Positions 24,767 to 33,583 are shown, counted from the stretch's first letter. The stretch: DNA of 64,000 nucleotides from Bradyrhizobium barranii subsp. barranii (GCF_017565645.3 NZ_CP086136.1:7919501-7983500); one strand, 5' to 3'. The notes: generated from the letters alone by a model not told the origin. Numbers and translations are program-made.

Positions 24767-26281
24767 ATGAGCAGTCCATCCAGCACTGTTACGGACAGTG
24801 CGCCCCGAGAGCTGTCCAGAATATCGACCGGCAGCGCCGGGCTGGACGACATCCTGGGTGGCGGCTTCGACGCCAACCGGATGTATCTCTACGAGGGGCA
24901 GCCCGGCACGGGCAAGACCACCATCGCGCTTCAGTTCCTGCTGAGGGGGGTGCGGGACGGAGAGCGCGTGCTCTATATTTCGCTGTCCGAAACCAAGCGC
25001 GAGCTGGACGTCGTGGCGCAGCGGCACGGCTGGACGCTGGACGGCATCGACATCTTCGAACTGGTTCCGCCGGAGACGACGCTCGATCCGGAGCGCGAGC
25101 TCACGGTGTTTCATCCCGCCGAAATGGAGCTGAGCGAGACGACCGGCCTGATCTTCAGGGAAGTCGAGCGGGTCAATCCCAACCGCGTCGTGCTCGACAG
25201 CCTGTCCGAACTGCGCCTGCTTGCCCAGAACCCGCTTCGTTACAGGCGCCAGGTGCTGGCCCTGAAACATTTTTTCACCAACCGCAATTGCACAGTGGTC
25301 CTGCTCGACGATCTTTCGTCATCTCAGGACGATTTGCAGCTCCATTCCATTGCGCACGGCGTGGTGATGCTCGAACAGGTCGCGATCGATTACGGCGCCG
25401 AGCGGCGCCGGCTCCGCGTGATCAAGATGCGCGGCATCCGGTTTCGCGGCGGGTTTCACGATTTCACGATCGAGCGAGGCGGCCTGCAGATATTCCCCCG
25501 CCTGGTGGCGGCCGAACATCACAAGACCTTCGTCGGCGACTTCACCCCGAGCGGCAACGCCGAGCTCGACCAGCTCCTGGGAGGCGGCCTCGAGCGCGGC
25601 ACCAATGCGCTGCTCATCGGCGCCGCCGGCGTCGGCAAATCATCGGTTGCGCTCACCTACGCGATCGCGGCGGCCGAACGTGGCGAGCACGCGGTGTTCT
25701 TCGCGTTCGATGAAGGCCGCGGCACGGTCGAAGCGCGCGCCCGGACACTTGGCCTGCACCTGCAAGAACACGTCGATTCGGGGCTTGTCCGGTTTCAGCA
25801 GATCGATCCCGCCGAGCTGTCGCCGGGTGAGTTCGCCGCAAACGTGCGAAAGAGCGTCGAGGCCGACAATGCCCGTCTCGTCATCATCGACAGTCTGAAC
25901 GGCTATCTGGCCGCGATGCCCGACGAGCGATTTCTCATCCTGCAGATGCACGAACTCTTGAGCTACCTGGGGCAGCAGGGTGTGCTGACCATCCTGGTCC
26001 TCGCCCAGCATGGCCTCGTCGGTCCGATGGATACGCCTCTCGACATCAGCTATCTCAGCGATTCCGTGGTCATGCTGCGCTATTTCGAGGTCGGCGGAAC
26101 GGTGCGGCGCGCTCTGTCTGTCGTCAAGAAGCGCAGCGGCCGACACGAGCATACCATCCGGGAATTTCGGCTTAGCAGCGCCGGCATCACGCTCGGCCCG
26201 CCCCTGAGGGAGTTCAGCGGCATCTTTTCCGGCAATCCGCATTATACCGGGGCACCTAAGCCCGAAGGGTCGGTTGAATGA
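24767..26281 (+). CDS. KaiC-like double RecA-domain ATPase
   Basis: 504 residues with two KaiC domains. CI has Walker A GQPGTGKT (44-51) and Walker B VVLD (141-144). CII has Walker A GAAGVGKS (285-292) and Walker B LVIID (371-375). Against cyanobacterial KaiC (alignment from memory), the CII catalytic glutamate pair reads Asp315-Glu316 and the CI pair reads Ser74-Glu75. The CII phosphosite region LDISYLSDSVV keeps Thr423 and Ser428 but has Tyr429 in place of the second phosphosite threonine. There is no kaiA or kaiB nearby. Its last codons overlap the next gene, a hybrid histidine kinase (ATGA), so KaiC-like and kinase are probably partners. A circadian role is not implied; stress signalling is an alternative. 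Confidence 0.93.
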   Translation: MSSPSSTVTDSAPRELSRISTGSAGLDDILGGGFDANRMYLYEGQPGTGKTTIALQFLLRGVRDGERVLYISLSETKRELDVVAQRHGWTLDGIDIFELVPPETTLDPERELTVFHPAEMELSETTGLIFREVERVNPNRVVLDSLSELRLLAQNPLRYRRQVLALKHFFTNRNCTVVLLDDLSSSQDDLQLHSIAHGVVMLEQVAIDYGAERRRLRVIKMRGIRFRGGFHDFTIERGGLQIFPRLVAAEHHKTFVGDFTPSGNAELDQLLGGGLERGTNALLIGAAGVGKSSVALTYAIAAAERGEHAVFFAFDEGRGTVEARARTLGLHLQEHVDSGLVRFQQIDPAELSPGEFAANVRKSVEADNARLVIIDSLNGYLAAMPDERFLILQMHELLSYLGQQGVLTILVLAQHGLVGPMDTPLDISYLSDSVVMLRYFEVGGTVRRALSVVKKRSGRHEHTIREFRLSSAGITLGPPLREFSGIFSGNPHYTGAPKPEGSVE

Positions 26282-27984
26282 GCGTTGAGCGAGATCACCA
26301 TGTTCTCGTCTTTGCTCCGATCGGGCGCGACGGACTTGCCTCCGTTGAGTTGTTTCGGAGTTCGCACCTGGAAGCGACCAGCTGCCGCAGTCTGCCCGAA
26401 CTCGTCAGCGAGATGGCAGCCGGCGTCGGCGCCGTTTTCCTTGCCGAGGAAGCTCTGTTCGGGAAAGACACCTCGCCGCTGGCACAATGGATCGAGAGCC
26501 AGCCGCCCTGGTCCGACCTGCCCTTCGTCGTCCTGACCAGCCATCGCGAGCAGCCGGCCGTCCTCGCCTGGCGCCGCAGCATTGTCGCGCTTCTCCGTAA
26601 CGTCTCGCTGCTCGAGCGGCCGGTTCAGCCAATGACGCTGACCAGCGCCGTTCAATCGGCACTGCGCGCGCGGCGGCGCCAATATGAAATCCGGGCCCTG
26701 TTTGCGGCGCGCGAACAGGCGGCTCAGGAGCTCGAGACGCTGGTGGTCGAGCGCACGCGGGCCCTTGCGGAAGCCGTCGAGCAACTGCGCGTCGAGATCG
26801 ACGAGCGGGCCCGGGTCGAGGAGACGCTTCGGCAAGCCCAGAAGATCGAAGCCATCGGACAGCTGACCGGCGGGGTGGCGCACGACTTCAACAATCTGCT
26901 GATGGTGATCTCCGGCGGCCTCGACATGCTCGACCGTCAGACCGATCCAGACCGTCGCCGCCGGCTCATGGACGGGATGGTCCAGGCCGCCCAGCGCGGG
27001 GCCAGCCTGACCAGGCAGCTTCTCGCGTTCTCCCGCCGGCAGACGCTCCGGCCGGAGCCCGTCGATGTCGCCTCGCAGATGGGCGGCATGCGCGAACTGC
27101 TCGATCGAAGCCTGAGAGGCGACGTCCATGTCGAGTTCGATTTTCCGGACACGCTCTGGCCGGTGGAGGTCGATCCCGGCGAGCTCGAACTCGTGATCCT
27201 CAATCTCGCCGTCAACGCGCGCGACGCCATGCCCAATGGCGGCACGATCCTCGTGCGCGGGGAAAATCTGCCCGATCTGAATGACGAGCAGATCGCCGGG
27301 GACTATGTGCGCCTGTCCGTCGTCGATACCGGTGTCGGCATGAGTCCGGAGATCCTGTCACGCGTTTTCGAGCCGTTCTTCACGACCAAGGAGGTCGGCA
27401 AGGGCTCGGGGCTCGGGCTTGCCCAGGTTCATGGATTCGCGACGCAGTCGCGGGGGACGGTCCGCATTCGATCGGAAGTCGGCCGAGGCACCAGCATCGA
27501 ACTCTATTTGCCGCGATCGCTCAGCATTCCTTCCAGGGAGCGACACCTGATCGATCTCAACGTGGTGCGGCCGAAGAAGAGCAATCACGGCCGAATCCTT
27601 CTGGTCGAGGACGATGACGAGGTTGCCGCGCTGGTGAGCGAGATGCTGGGCCAGCTCGGTTACGAGGTCACGCACGCGGCGAGTGGCGCGGCCGCGCTCG
27701 GTGCCCTGGCCGACGGCCGCGCCGTCGACCTCGTCTTTTCCGATATCATGATGCCCGGCGGCATGAATGGGGTCGAGCTGGCGCGGGAAATCAAGAGAAG
27801 GCGAAGCGACATCCCCGTGCTTCTGACCAGCGGATACTCCGAAGCCGCAGTTCAAGACGCCGAATTGGCGGGTCTGCAGATTCTGCCGAAACCCTACCAT
27901 ATCGACGAGCTGGCCGCGGCGCTCAGCGCGGCCAAGTCAGAACCCGGGCGCGACATGGAGTCCAAGCGGTCCAGCCGCTGCTAA
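26278..27984 (+). CDS. Hybrid histidine kinase with N-terminal receiver-like and C-terminal receiver domains
   Basis: 568 residues. Residues 1-125 look like a receiver fold without a clear phospho-aspartate (VLVFAPIG... PFVVLTSHRE...ERPVQP), then a coiled coil (138-190) and a HisKA domain with His202 in GGVAHDFNNLL. A HATPase_c domain follows (NLAVNARDAMP N-box, DTGVGMSPEIL, GKGSGLGLAQVHGF G-boxes), then a receiver (about 440-560) with phospho-acceptor Asp489 in VFSDIMMPGG and Lys in LPKPYH. No membrane segment, so it is cytosolic. It overlaps the kaiC-like gene by 4 bp. It probably transduces the KaiC-like state; its output regulator is not encoded nearby. Confidence 0.93.
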   Translation: MSVERDHHVLVFAPIGRDGLASVELFRSSHLEATSCRSLPELVSEMAAGVGAVFLAEEALFGKDTSPLAQWIESQPPWSDLPFVVLTSHREQPAVLAWRRSIVALLRNVSLLERPVQPMTLTSAVQSALRARRRQYEIRALFAAREQAAQELETLVVERTRALAEAVEQLRVEIDERARVEETLRQAQKIEAIGQLTGGVAHDFNNLLMVISGGLDMLDRQTDPDRRRRLMDGMVQAAQRGASLTRQLLAFSRRQTLRPEPVDVASQMGGMRELLDRSLRGDVHVEFDFPDTLWPVEVDPGELELVILNLAVNARDAMPNGGTILVRGENLPDLNDEQIAGDYVRLSVVDTGVGMSPEILSRVFEPFFTTKEVGKGSGLGLAQVHGFATQSRGTVRIRSEVGRGTSIELYLPRSLSIPSRERHLIDLNVVRPKKSNHGRILLVEDDDEVAALVSEMLGQLGYEVTHAASGAAALGALADGRAVDLVFSDIMMPGGMNGVELAREIKRRRSDIPVLLTSGYSEAAVQDAELAGLQILPKPYHIDELAAALSAAKSEPGRDMESKRSSRC

Positions 27985-28048
27985 TGGCGTGCGGTGTCGC
28001 ATCGCGAAAGCGATCGACGACCGGCCTCCAAAGCGGCTATCAGTCTCC

Positions 28049-28546
28049 ATGGACCGCTTCAGCACCGACAGATTGACCGCCGAGAGGCTTCGCGAAGACC
28101 ACCTCGACGACCTCGTCACGCTGCATCTCGATGCCGAGGTGTCCCGCTATCTCGGCGGCGTGCGTGCACCCGAGGTCACCAAGACCTATCTCGCGACCAA
28201 CATGGCGCATTGGGACCAGCACGGTTTTGGGCTGTGGGTACTGCGAACGAAGGACGGCGCCTTCGCCGGGCGAGCGGGCATCCGGCACATCCTCGTGGAC
28301 GACATCGACGAGATCGAGATTGCCTACGCATTCAAGCGCGAGTTCTGGGGCCGCGGATTTGCGAGCGAGGTCGCAATCGCGCTGACGGAAATTGGGCTGT
28401 CGCACCACGAACTGCCGTCTCTCATCGGCCTTGTCTATGTCAGCAACGGCGCATCCCGCCGCGTGCTGGAGAAGGCCAATTACATCCTCGAGAAGAGCAC
28501 GACGCGTCATGGCAATGATGTCGTGATTTACCGCGCTCGGCGGTGA
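28049..28546 (+). CDS. GNAT-family acetyltransferase (RimJ/RimL type)
   Basis: 165 residues from MDRFSTDRLTAERLREDHL, the RimL-like opening (T.RL..R.L...D). Later blocks are EIEIAYAFKREFWGRGFASEVA (acetyl-CoA loop around FWGRGFA, quoted in part) and NGASRRVLEKANYI. Substrate unknown. The start at 28049 is chosen because the upstream in-frame start (27989) adds residues outside the family. Confidence 0.88.
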   Translation: MDRFSTDRLTAERLREDHLDDLVTLHLDAEVSRYLGGVRAPEVTKTYLATNMAHWDQHGFGLWVLRTKDGAFAGRAGIRHILVDDIDEIEIAYAFKREFWGRGFASEVAIALTEIGLSHHELPSLIGLVYVSNGASRRVLEKANYILEKSTTRHGNDVVIYRARR

Positions 28547-28558
28547 GATGCGTCTCGC

Positions 28559-28644
28559 AGGATGGGTAGAGCGAAGCGAAACCCATCCTTGCTTCCGGGC
28601 GCGTTGAAGCGTGATGGGTTTCGCTGTGCTCTCCCCGTCCTACG
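28559..28644. repeat. Palindromic intergenic repeat, GATGGGTAGAGCG family (copy 1)
   Basis: GCAGGATGGGTAGAGCG-AAGCGAAACCCATC on the left and GATGGGTTTCGCT-GTGCTCTCCCCGTCC on the right are imperfect inverted arms. A second copy is at 30085-30165. Confidence 0.7.
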
Positions 28645-28662
28645 GGCTATCGCAAAGCCGCT

Positions 28663-29154
28663 TTAGGCTCCGCCGGTGCGGAGCCGGACAACCGATTGCG
28701 GCAACGAGGCGAGAAACAACACCGCGCAAACACACAGCAGGACGATGTCCTTGAACAGGAACTCGCCGGCCAGATTCCACGCCATCGGATCGGTTGACAG
28801 GCTCCATGTGACGACGCCCGGCGTCGTGAAGAAGAACGACCACGTGATCGCGAAGGTCATCATGCCCATGAACGAACCCAGCGCCGACAAGACCGGACTG
28901 AAGCTGCCGGCCACGAGCAGCGCCGCGATCACGAATTCGGCGACACCGAGAACATAGGCCTCTCCCCTCAGGCCGAATACCGACAGCCAGGAGATGAACG
29001 GGCTGTGGCTGATGAACTGGGCGATACCCTGTGCGGATTGCAGTGTGAATTTCTGCATTCCAAACGATACGAATATGACCACCATGACCCAGCGCAGAAT
29101 GGCGAGCGGACGATAAGAGCCTCCACCATTCTCCGCGACGTTGAATCCCATCAT
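28663..29154 (-). CDS. DUF417 (YkgB/RclC-like) membrane protein
   Basis: 163 residues with four hydrophobic helices. Family features are ILRWVMVVIFVSFGMQKFT, then SPFISWLSVFGLRGEAYVLG and an end of two helices. E. coli RclC, a DUF417 member, belongs to reactive chlorine resistance, but that specific role is only suggested here. The ATG-ATG at 29154 follows GGGGAG at about 10 nt; an upstream ATG at 29181 is also in frame. Confidence 0.8.
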   Translation of the reverse strand: MMGFNVAENGGGSYRPLAILRWVMVVIFVSFGMQKFTLQSAQGIAQFISHSPFISWLSVFGLRGEAYVLGVAEFVIAALLVAGSFSPVLSALGSFMGMMTFAITWSFFFTTPGVVTWSLSTDPMAWNLAGEFLFKDIVLLCVCAVLFLASLPQSVVRLRTGGA

Positions 29155-29349
29155 GCGACGATTTCTCCCCGGATTGCGCATCCATCTGTTGGCGAACGAA
29201 GCGTCCGCTACGGGCTATTCGGAGGGGAGCGTCTGTCGTTACATCCGCGGCGGGGTTCCACGATCACAGCTGCGTGCAACGCGCGTGTTCGCGCCGCGGT
29301 CGAGACTCGCGCATTTCGGATCGACAGGCTCTAGCCGTCGCCGCAATTG

Positions 29350-29414
29350 CGGTGACAGTGCATTCAATTGATGCGCACGGGGTCCCCTGCTTCGAGTTAA
29401 GTGCACTGTCACCG
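29350..29414. repeat. Inverted repeat CGGTGACAGTGCA
   Basis: CGGTGACAGTGCA (29350-29362) and TGCACTGTCACCG (29402-29414) are perfect 13-bp arms around 39 bp. It lies in a 372-bp gap (29182-29553) that holds no convincing gene; the arms resemble termini of REP/MITE-like elements, an impression only. Confidence 0.6.
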
Positions 29415-29553
29415 GCTACCCGGGTGCCGGGCCGACAAGGCCTGACCGGCAGGTAAGGCCCGCAGATGACGAAAGCAGACAAGGCGGTTTATGCGGCCGT
29501 TGAGTTTTCTAGTCCTCGCGGCGAGCGAGAACTCTGTCAGCAGATCCGCACAT

Positions 29554-29982
29554 TCACGGACAAATCAGTACGGGAGTTTTCGCCTGTGCCAGCACCTTGT
29601 TTGTCACGCTACCGATGAGAAGCATGGAGAGTCCGCTGCGGCCATGGGATGACATCACGATGAGATCGCAACCTTTATTCTCGGCTGCTGCGATGATGGC
29701 TTGATGGGGTTGCCCGTTCTCCACTTGAATCGGTTCGCAGGAAACGCCGGCCTCCTTGGCCGCATTTGCCGCGCGATCCAACGCGCTCGTGGCCTGTTCC
29801 TTGCGCAGCTCGGCATATGTTGCGACTGCTTCACGGAACCGCCCTGTCATTTCTGAAAACGGCTCCACAACGAAGATTAGAGATACCTTGGCTCCAAGGG
29901 ATTTCGCCAGCGCCAACCCATGCGCCACGCCGTGCTCCGCTAGCTCCGACCCATCTGTCGGAATGAGAATATGCCGGTACAT
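29554..29982 (-). CDS. Universal stress protein (UspA family)
   Basis: 142 residues starting MYRHILIPTDGSELAEHG; the C-terminal ATP-type motif is SSHGRSGLSMLLIGSVTNKV, in which the first glycine of G-x2-G-x9-GS is Ser. The full single-domain length is present. A FixK/FNR-like site TTGAG-ATAG-ATCAA is centred 80 bp upstream, consistent with control by low oxygen as known for many rhizobial Usp genes. Confidence 0.93.
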   Translation of the reverse strand: MYRHILIPTDGSELAEHGVAHGLALAKSLGAKVSLIFVVEPFSEMTGRFREAVATYAELRKEQATSALDRAANAAKEAGVSCEPIQVENGQPHQAIIAAAENKGCDLIVMSSHGRSGLSMLLIGSVTNKVLAQAKTPVLICP

Positions 29983-30055
29983 GCTTCACCTCCCGCCTGT
30001 CTGGACGTATCGCTGCCTTCCGAAGGTAAGCTGGGCCCGCGTTTCGGATACGGTC

Positions 30056-30069
30056 TTGAGATAGATCAA
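30056..30069. promoter_or_regulatory. FixK/FNR-like box upstream of the usp gene
   Basis: TTGAG-ATAG-ATCAA, 9 of 10 conserved positions. With a class II geometry the start would be near 30020, leaving a ~38-nt leader before the ATG at 29982. Confidence 0.6.
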
Positions 30070-30084
30070 TCTCTCGGCCCAGCT

Positions 30085-30165
30085 CGTAGGATGGATAGAG
30101 CGGAGCGAAACCCATCAACACGCCTGGATGGAACGATGGGTCTCGCTGCGCTCTACCCATCGTAC
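30085..30165. repeat. Palindromic intergenic repeat, GATGGGTAGAGCG family (copy 2)
   Basis: CGTAGGATGGATAGAGCG...GCGAAACCCATC and GATGGGTCTCGCTGCGCTCTA...CCATCGTAC are imperfect inverted arms, the same family as 28559-28644. It lies between the usp promoter and the TetR gene stop. Confidence 0.7.
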
Positions 30166-30175
30166 AGGCCGCGAG

Positions 30176-30769
30176 CTACCGCTCGCCCGGCCACATCGCC
30201 ATGGCCGCCTTCGCTACGCCTCTCAACTCCTCAGGCGTCGCGTCGTCCTTGGCCTGGATCGCCATGCCTTCGAAGACGCTGAGGTAGAACCGGCTCAGCG
30301 CATCGATGTCGGTTGCGGCAGGCAGTTCGCCGCTCGCGACCGCAGCCTCCAGCCGCCCGCGCAAATTGCCGAGCATGTCGAGCCGGGCCTTCTTGATCTC
30401 GCGGGCAATCGTTGCCGGCCATTCGTCGCTGACGGCGCCCAGCACGGCCATGCAGCCGGCCGGCGCTCTCCGGGATTTCGGCAGGGTCTCGGCCGCCCGG
30501 ATCAGCAGATTCTCGATGCCGGCGCGCGCGGTCGCGCCTTCCGCAAGCCGGTCCCAGACCGGCTGGCCCTGGGTCTCGACGTAATGCTCGATCGCGGCAA
30601 GGTAGAGTGCCTCCTTGCTTTCGAAGGCCGCATAGAGGCTGGGCGAGCTGACGCCCATGGCGTCGCAGAGGTCATGCATGGAGGCTGCCGCAAAGCCCTT
30701 GCGCCAAAACAGCAGCATGGCGGCCTCCAACGCCGCGTCGCGATCAAATTCCCGTGGCCGACCTGCCAT
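30176..30769 (-). CDS. TetR/AcrR-family repressor
   Basis: 197 residues from MAGRPREFDRDAALEAAM; the helix-turn-helix is MHDLCDAMGVSSPSLYAAFESKEALY, quoted as SMHDLCDAMGVSSPSLYAAF at about 30-50. The C-terminal domain is that of TetR_C_16-like small-molecule sensors. It is divergent from the SDR gene, and both starts flank an 18-bp inverted repeat pair, so it very likely represses itself and the reductase. Inducer unknown. Confidence 0.93.
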   Translation of the reverse strand: MAGRPREFDRDAALEAAMLLFWRKGFAAASMHDLCDAMGVSSPSLYAAFESKEALYLAAIEHYVETQGQPVWDRLAEGATARAGIENLLIRAAETLPKSRRAPAGCMAVLGAVSDEWPATIAREIKKARLDMLGNLRGRLEAAVASGELPAATDIDALSRFYLSVFEGMAIQAKDDATPEELRGVAKAAMAMWPGER

Positions 30770-30779
30770 CGCCCGTCTT

Positions 30780-30854
30780 TCTGTAATGATCAACACATAA
30801 TTCACTTGACCGCGGCAATCAAGACTCCACATATTCTGTGTCGATCATTACAGA
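30780..30854. promoter_or_regulatory. Paired inverted operator between tetR and SDR genes
   Basis: TCTGTAATGATCAACACA (30780-30797) and TGTGTCGATCATTACAGA (30837-30854) are inverted copies with 17 of 18 matches. They flank a likely SDR promoter (TTGACC at 30806-30811 and CATATT at 30830-30835). Two copies facing each other suggest two repressor dimers. Confidence 0.75.
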
Positions 30855-30868
30855 ATTGGAGAGATCAC

Positions 30869-31606
30869 ATGACACTGGCAGGAAAACGGGCCCTGGTGAC
30901 GGGCGCAAGCAGGGGTATCGGTGCAGGCATTGCAAAAGCGCTGGCCGCGGAAGGCGCCGATGTCGCGATTACTTACGAGAAGTCTGCGGAGAGCGCCGCC
31001 AAGGTCGTGGACGCGATCAAGGCGACGGGCCGGAAAGCCGTAGCGATCCAGGCCGACAGCGCCGATGTCGCCGCCGTTCAGGCTTCGGTCGACAAGACCG
31101 TCAAGGAGCTGGGCGGGCTCGATATTCTCGTCAACAACGCCGGCATTCTGCGACTGGGCGGCCTCAACGACATCTCGCTCGCCGACATCGACGCGCTGCT
31201 GAACGTCAACGTGCGTTCGCCGATCGCCGCGAGCAAGGCCGCGCTGCCGCACCTTGGCAAGGGCGGCCGCATCATCACCATCGGCAGCTATTTTGCGGAC
31301 CGCGTGCCCTCGCCGGCGCTCGGCGTGTACGCGGCGTCGAAGTCGGCGCTAACCGCATTCACCAAGGCGCTGGCGCGGGAGCTTGGCCCGAGGGACGTCA
31401 CGGTCAACCTCGTGGCACCGGGCTCGATCGACACCGACATGAATCCGGCGCACGGCCCGACCGCGGAGACGCTGAAACAGTTCATGGCACTGGGCCGGTA
31501 TGGTGCGACGGATGACATCGCGAATGCCGTGGCATTCCTGGCGAGCGCGAAGGCAAAATACATCACCGGCTCGACCTTGACCGTCGACGGCGGCGCGAAT
31601 GCCTAG
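30869..31606 (+). CDS. Short-chain dehydrogenase/reductase
   Basis: 245 residues. Classical SDR motifs are TGASRGIGAGIAKAL (NAD(P) loop, 11-25), NNAG (about 89), catalytic Ser in IGSYF, YAASK (Tyr and Lys, about 155-159) and a C-terminal GSTLTVDGG. Start ATG at 30869 preceded by GGAGAG. It is under the adjacent TetR repressor. Substrate unknown. Confidence 0.95.
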   Translation: MTLAGKRALVTGASRGIGAGIAKALAAEGADVAITYEKSAESAAKVVDAIKATGRKAVAIQADSADVAAVQASVDKTVKELGGLDILVNNAGILRLGGLNDISLADIDALLNVNVRSPIAASKAALPHLGKGGRIITIGSYFADRVPSPALGVYAASKSALTAFTKALARELGPRDVTVNLVAPGSIDTDMNPAHGPTAETLKQFMALGRYGATDDIANAVAFLASAKAKYITGSTLTVDGGANA

Positions 31607-31987
31607 ACATTCTGGCGCTTCGCGTTCGTCCAACAGGAGGTTGAGAAGCTGGCCATGACTGCGATCGAGCTTCCGCCGACGCGGAAAGGCGCGAGCTTCA
31701 AACGCGATGCCGCCAAGGCGAGGATCAAGTCGGCCAGGACGGCGATGGCAAAATAAGATGATGTTCGCGATCATCATGGCGGGCGGCCGATGCCTCGGCC
31801 GCCCCCGAGCGTTAGATGGAGCGTGTCGCGTGCTTCGTCTCTCGTCCAGCTTCGAGCATGACAGCACGACTGTCACTTTGGCTTGAACGTCAAAATGCCG
31901 TTTGCACTCATCGTTCGCACCCGTCATTGTTTCGCAACGCCGCCCAGATGTTGAGCGGGTTCCGGTGATCAAGCGGGAGGCCTTGCC
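31607..31987. other. 381-bp gap between SDR and MFS genes
   Basis: A possible 33-codon frame at 31655-31756 (MTAIELPPTRKGASF...) has no well-placed ribosome-binding site and no recognisable family. It may be a remnant. No strong promoter, repeat or RNA was seen. Confidence 0.4.
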
Positions 31988-33313
31988 ATGCAAGACGTCG
32001 AGAAGCGTGTCATTGGCAAGGTTATGTGGCGGCTTATACCGTTCCTGATCGTCTGCTATTTCGTGGCCTATCTTGACCGCGTCAATGTCGGCTTTGCCAA
32101 GCTGCACATGAACCAGGCGCTGGGTTTAAGTGAAGCGGCGTTCGGACTGGGCGCGGGCTTGTTCTTCGTCGGGTATTTCCTGTTTGAAGTCCCCTCCAAC
32201 ATCTTCCTGGAACGAGTCGGCGCGCGCGTCTGGATCGCCCGCATCATGATTACGTGGGGGATCGTCTCGGCGGCCTTCGCATTCATCCCATCGATATCGG
32301 CAGCAACGGGAATACCGACGACGGGCGTCTTCTACTCTCTTCGGTTGCTGCTCGGCGCCTGCGAGGCGGGATTCTTTCCGGGCATCATCTTCTATCTGAC
32401 CCTGTGGTTCCCGGCGGTTTACCGGGCTCGGGTCATCAGCCTGTTCATGCTGGCGATCCCGATTTCGTCCATCATCGGGTCGCCCATCTCCGGACTTCTG
32501 CTCGGCGTGACCGGTTGGGGATTGGAAGGCTGGCAGTGGCTGTTCATTCTCGAGGCGCTGCCGTCGGTCGTGGTAGGCATCTGCGTCCTGCTCTATCTGA
32601 CCGATTTTCCGCGCCAGGCCCGCTGGCTGCAACAAGACGAGATTGCCTGGCTGGAAGACGTGCAGGCCACCGAGAAGCGAAACAAGGAGAAGGTCGAACA
32701 CCTGTCATTGGGTCAGGCGCTCACCGATTACCGCATTTTGTTGTGCGCTCTGGTGTACTTCTGCCTGAATGCTGCAAGTTACGGCGTGGCGTTCTTCCTG
32801 CCGACCATCATCAAGGGTTTTGGCGTCAGCGATACCCAGACCGGCTTGCTCGCAGCGCTGCCCTTTATTTTCGGGGCCGCGGGCATGGTGCTGCTTGGTC
32901 GTCATTCCGATCGGACCATGGAACGAAAGGGTCACGTCGCCGCGGCACTGTTGATGGCAGCGGTGGGCATCGGAGTGGCAGGTCTCGTTTCCAACTCCGT
33001 CCTTGTCATGGCATTGCTTTGCTTCGCACAGATCGGCGTCTCCGCGGTCCCCCCGATGTTTTGGCCGCTGCCGGCGAGCTTTCTAACGGGAGCATCGGCT
33101 GCCGCCGGCATCGCCGCGATCAACTCGCTTGGAAATCTTTCCGGTTTCGCCGGTCCTTACGCAATGGGCTACCTGAAGGATTTAACCGGCAGTTTTACCG
33201 CAGGTCTTCTGTTGCTGGCGGGTTGCGCGCTGGTGGGCGCAGTCGTTGTCGTGCTGCTACGCATCGATGCAAGGCGCGAGCAAGTGTCCGGCGAAATCGC
33301 GATGGCGCACTAG
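31988..33313 (+). CDS. MFS transporter, anion:cation symporter (ACS) family
   Basis: 441 residues with 12 predicted helices. The ACS opening is MWRLIPFLIVCYFVAYLDRVNVGFA (first helix, quoted as FLIVCYFVAYLDRVNVGFA), followed by FFVGYFLFEVPSN and GACEAGFFPG; a hydrophilic central loop lies at about 205-240. The family takes up organic anions such as tartrate, phthalate or glucarate; the substrate is not determinable. AT content is a little higher than in neighbouring genes. Confidence 0.93.
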   Translation: MQDVEKRVIGKVMWRLIPFLIVCYFVAYLDRVNVGFAKLHMNQALGLSEAAFGLGAGLFFVGYFLFEVPSNIFLERVGARVWIARIMITWGIVSAAFAFIPSISAATGIPTTGVFYSLRLLLGACEAGFFPGIIFYLTLWFPAVYRARVISLFMLAIPISSIIGSPISGLLLGVTGWGLEGWQWLFILEALPSVVVGICVLLYLTDFPRQARWLQQDEIAWLEDVQATEKRNKEKVEHLSLGQALTDYRILLCALVYFCLNAASYGVAFFLPTIIKGFGVSDTQTGLLAALPFIFGAAGMVLLGRHSDRTMERKGHVAAALLMAAVGIGVAGLVSNSVLVMALLCFAQIGVSAVPPMFWPLPASFLTGASAAAGIAAINSLGNLSGFAGPYAMGYLKDLTGSFTAGLLLLAGCALVGAVVVVLLRIDARREQVSGEIAMAH

Positions 33314-33329
33314 ACGCTGGTGATCATCG

Positions 33330-33563
33330 CTACCTGAAATAGCCGAGCACGAGATCGATATCCGCGCTGCCGGCAACCGTGCCGTTGAGCTCGGCGTCGA
33401 TGACGCGGCGGCAGGCCGCTATCGCGGCGTGATCGCCGAGATCGTTGGCGGCTTCCAGCACGAGCCAGGCGGCGTCGACGGAAGCCTTCTCGGGAGCCGA
33501 ACCGCCGGCATCGACGGGCGGGCTCTTGTTCTTGCGAATTGCGGTGCCGAATTGAGGCAACAT
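33330..33563 (-). CDS. Small hypothetical protein next to DUF2336 gene
   Basis: 77 residues starting MLPQFGTAIRKNKSPPVDAGG; the middle VDAAWLVLEAANDLGDHAAIAACRRVIDAEL looks like an alpha-helical hairpin (about 30-60). No family recognised. It starts 20 bp after the DUF2336 gene on the same strand, so it is probably its second cistron. Confidence 0.65.
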   Translation of the reverse strand: MLPQFGTAIRKNKSPPVDAGGSAPEKASVDAAWLVLEAANDLGDHAAIAACRRVIDAELNGTVAGSADIDLVLGYFR

Positions 33564-33583
33564 GGCAAATACTCCCCTCTGGC

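Noticed and set aside
31655..31756. 33-codon frame MTAIELPPTRKGASF...
   Set aside because: AGGAGG is too far upstream (about 14 nt) and no homology is recognised; described only in the gap entry.
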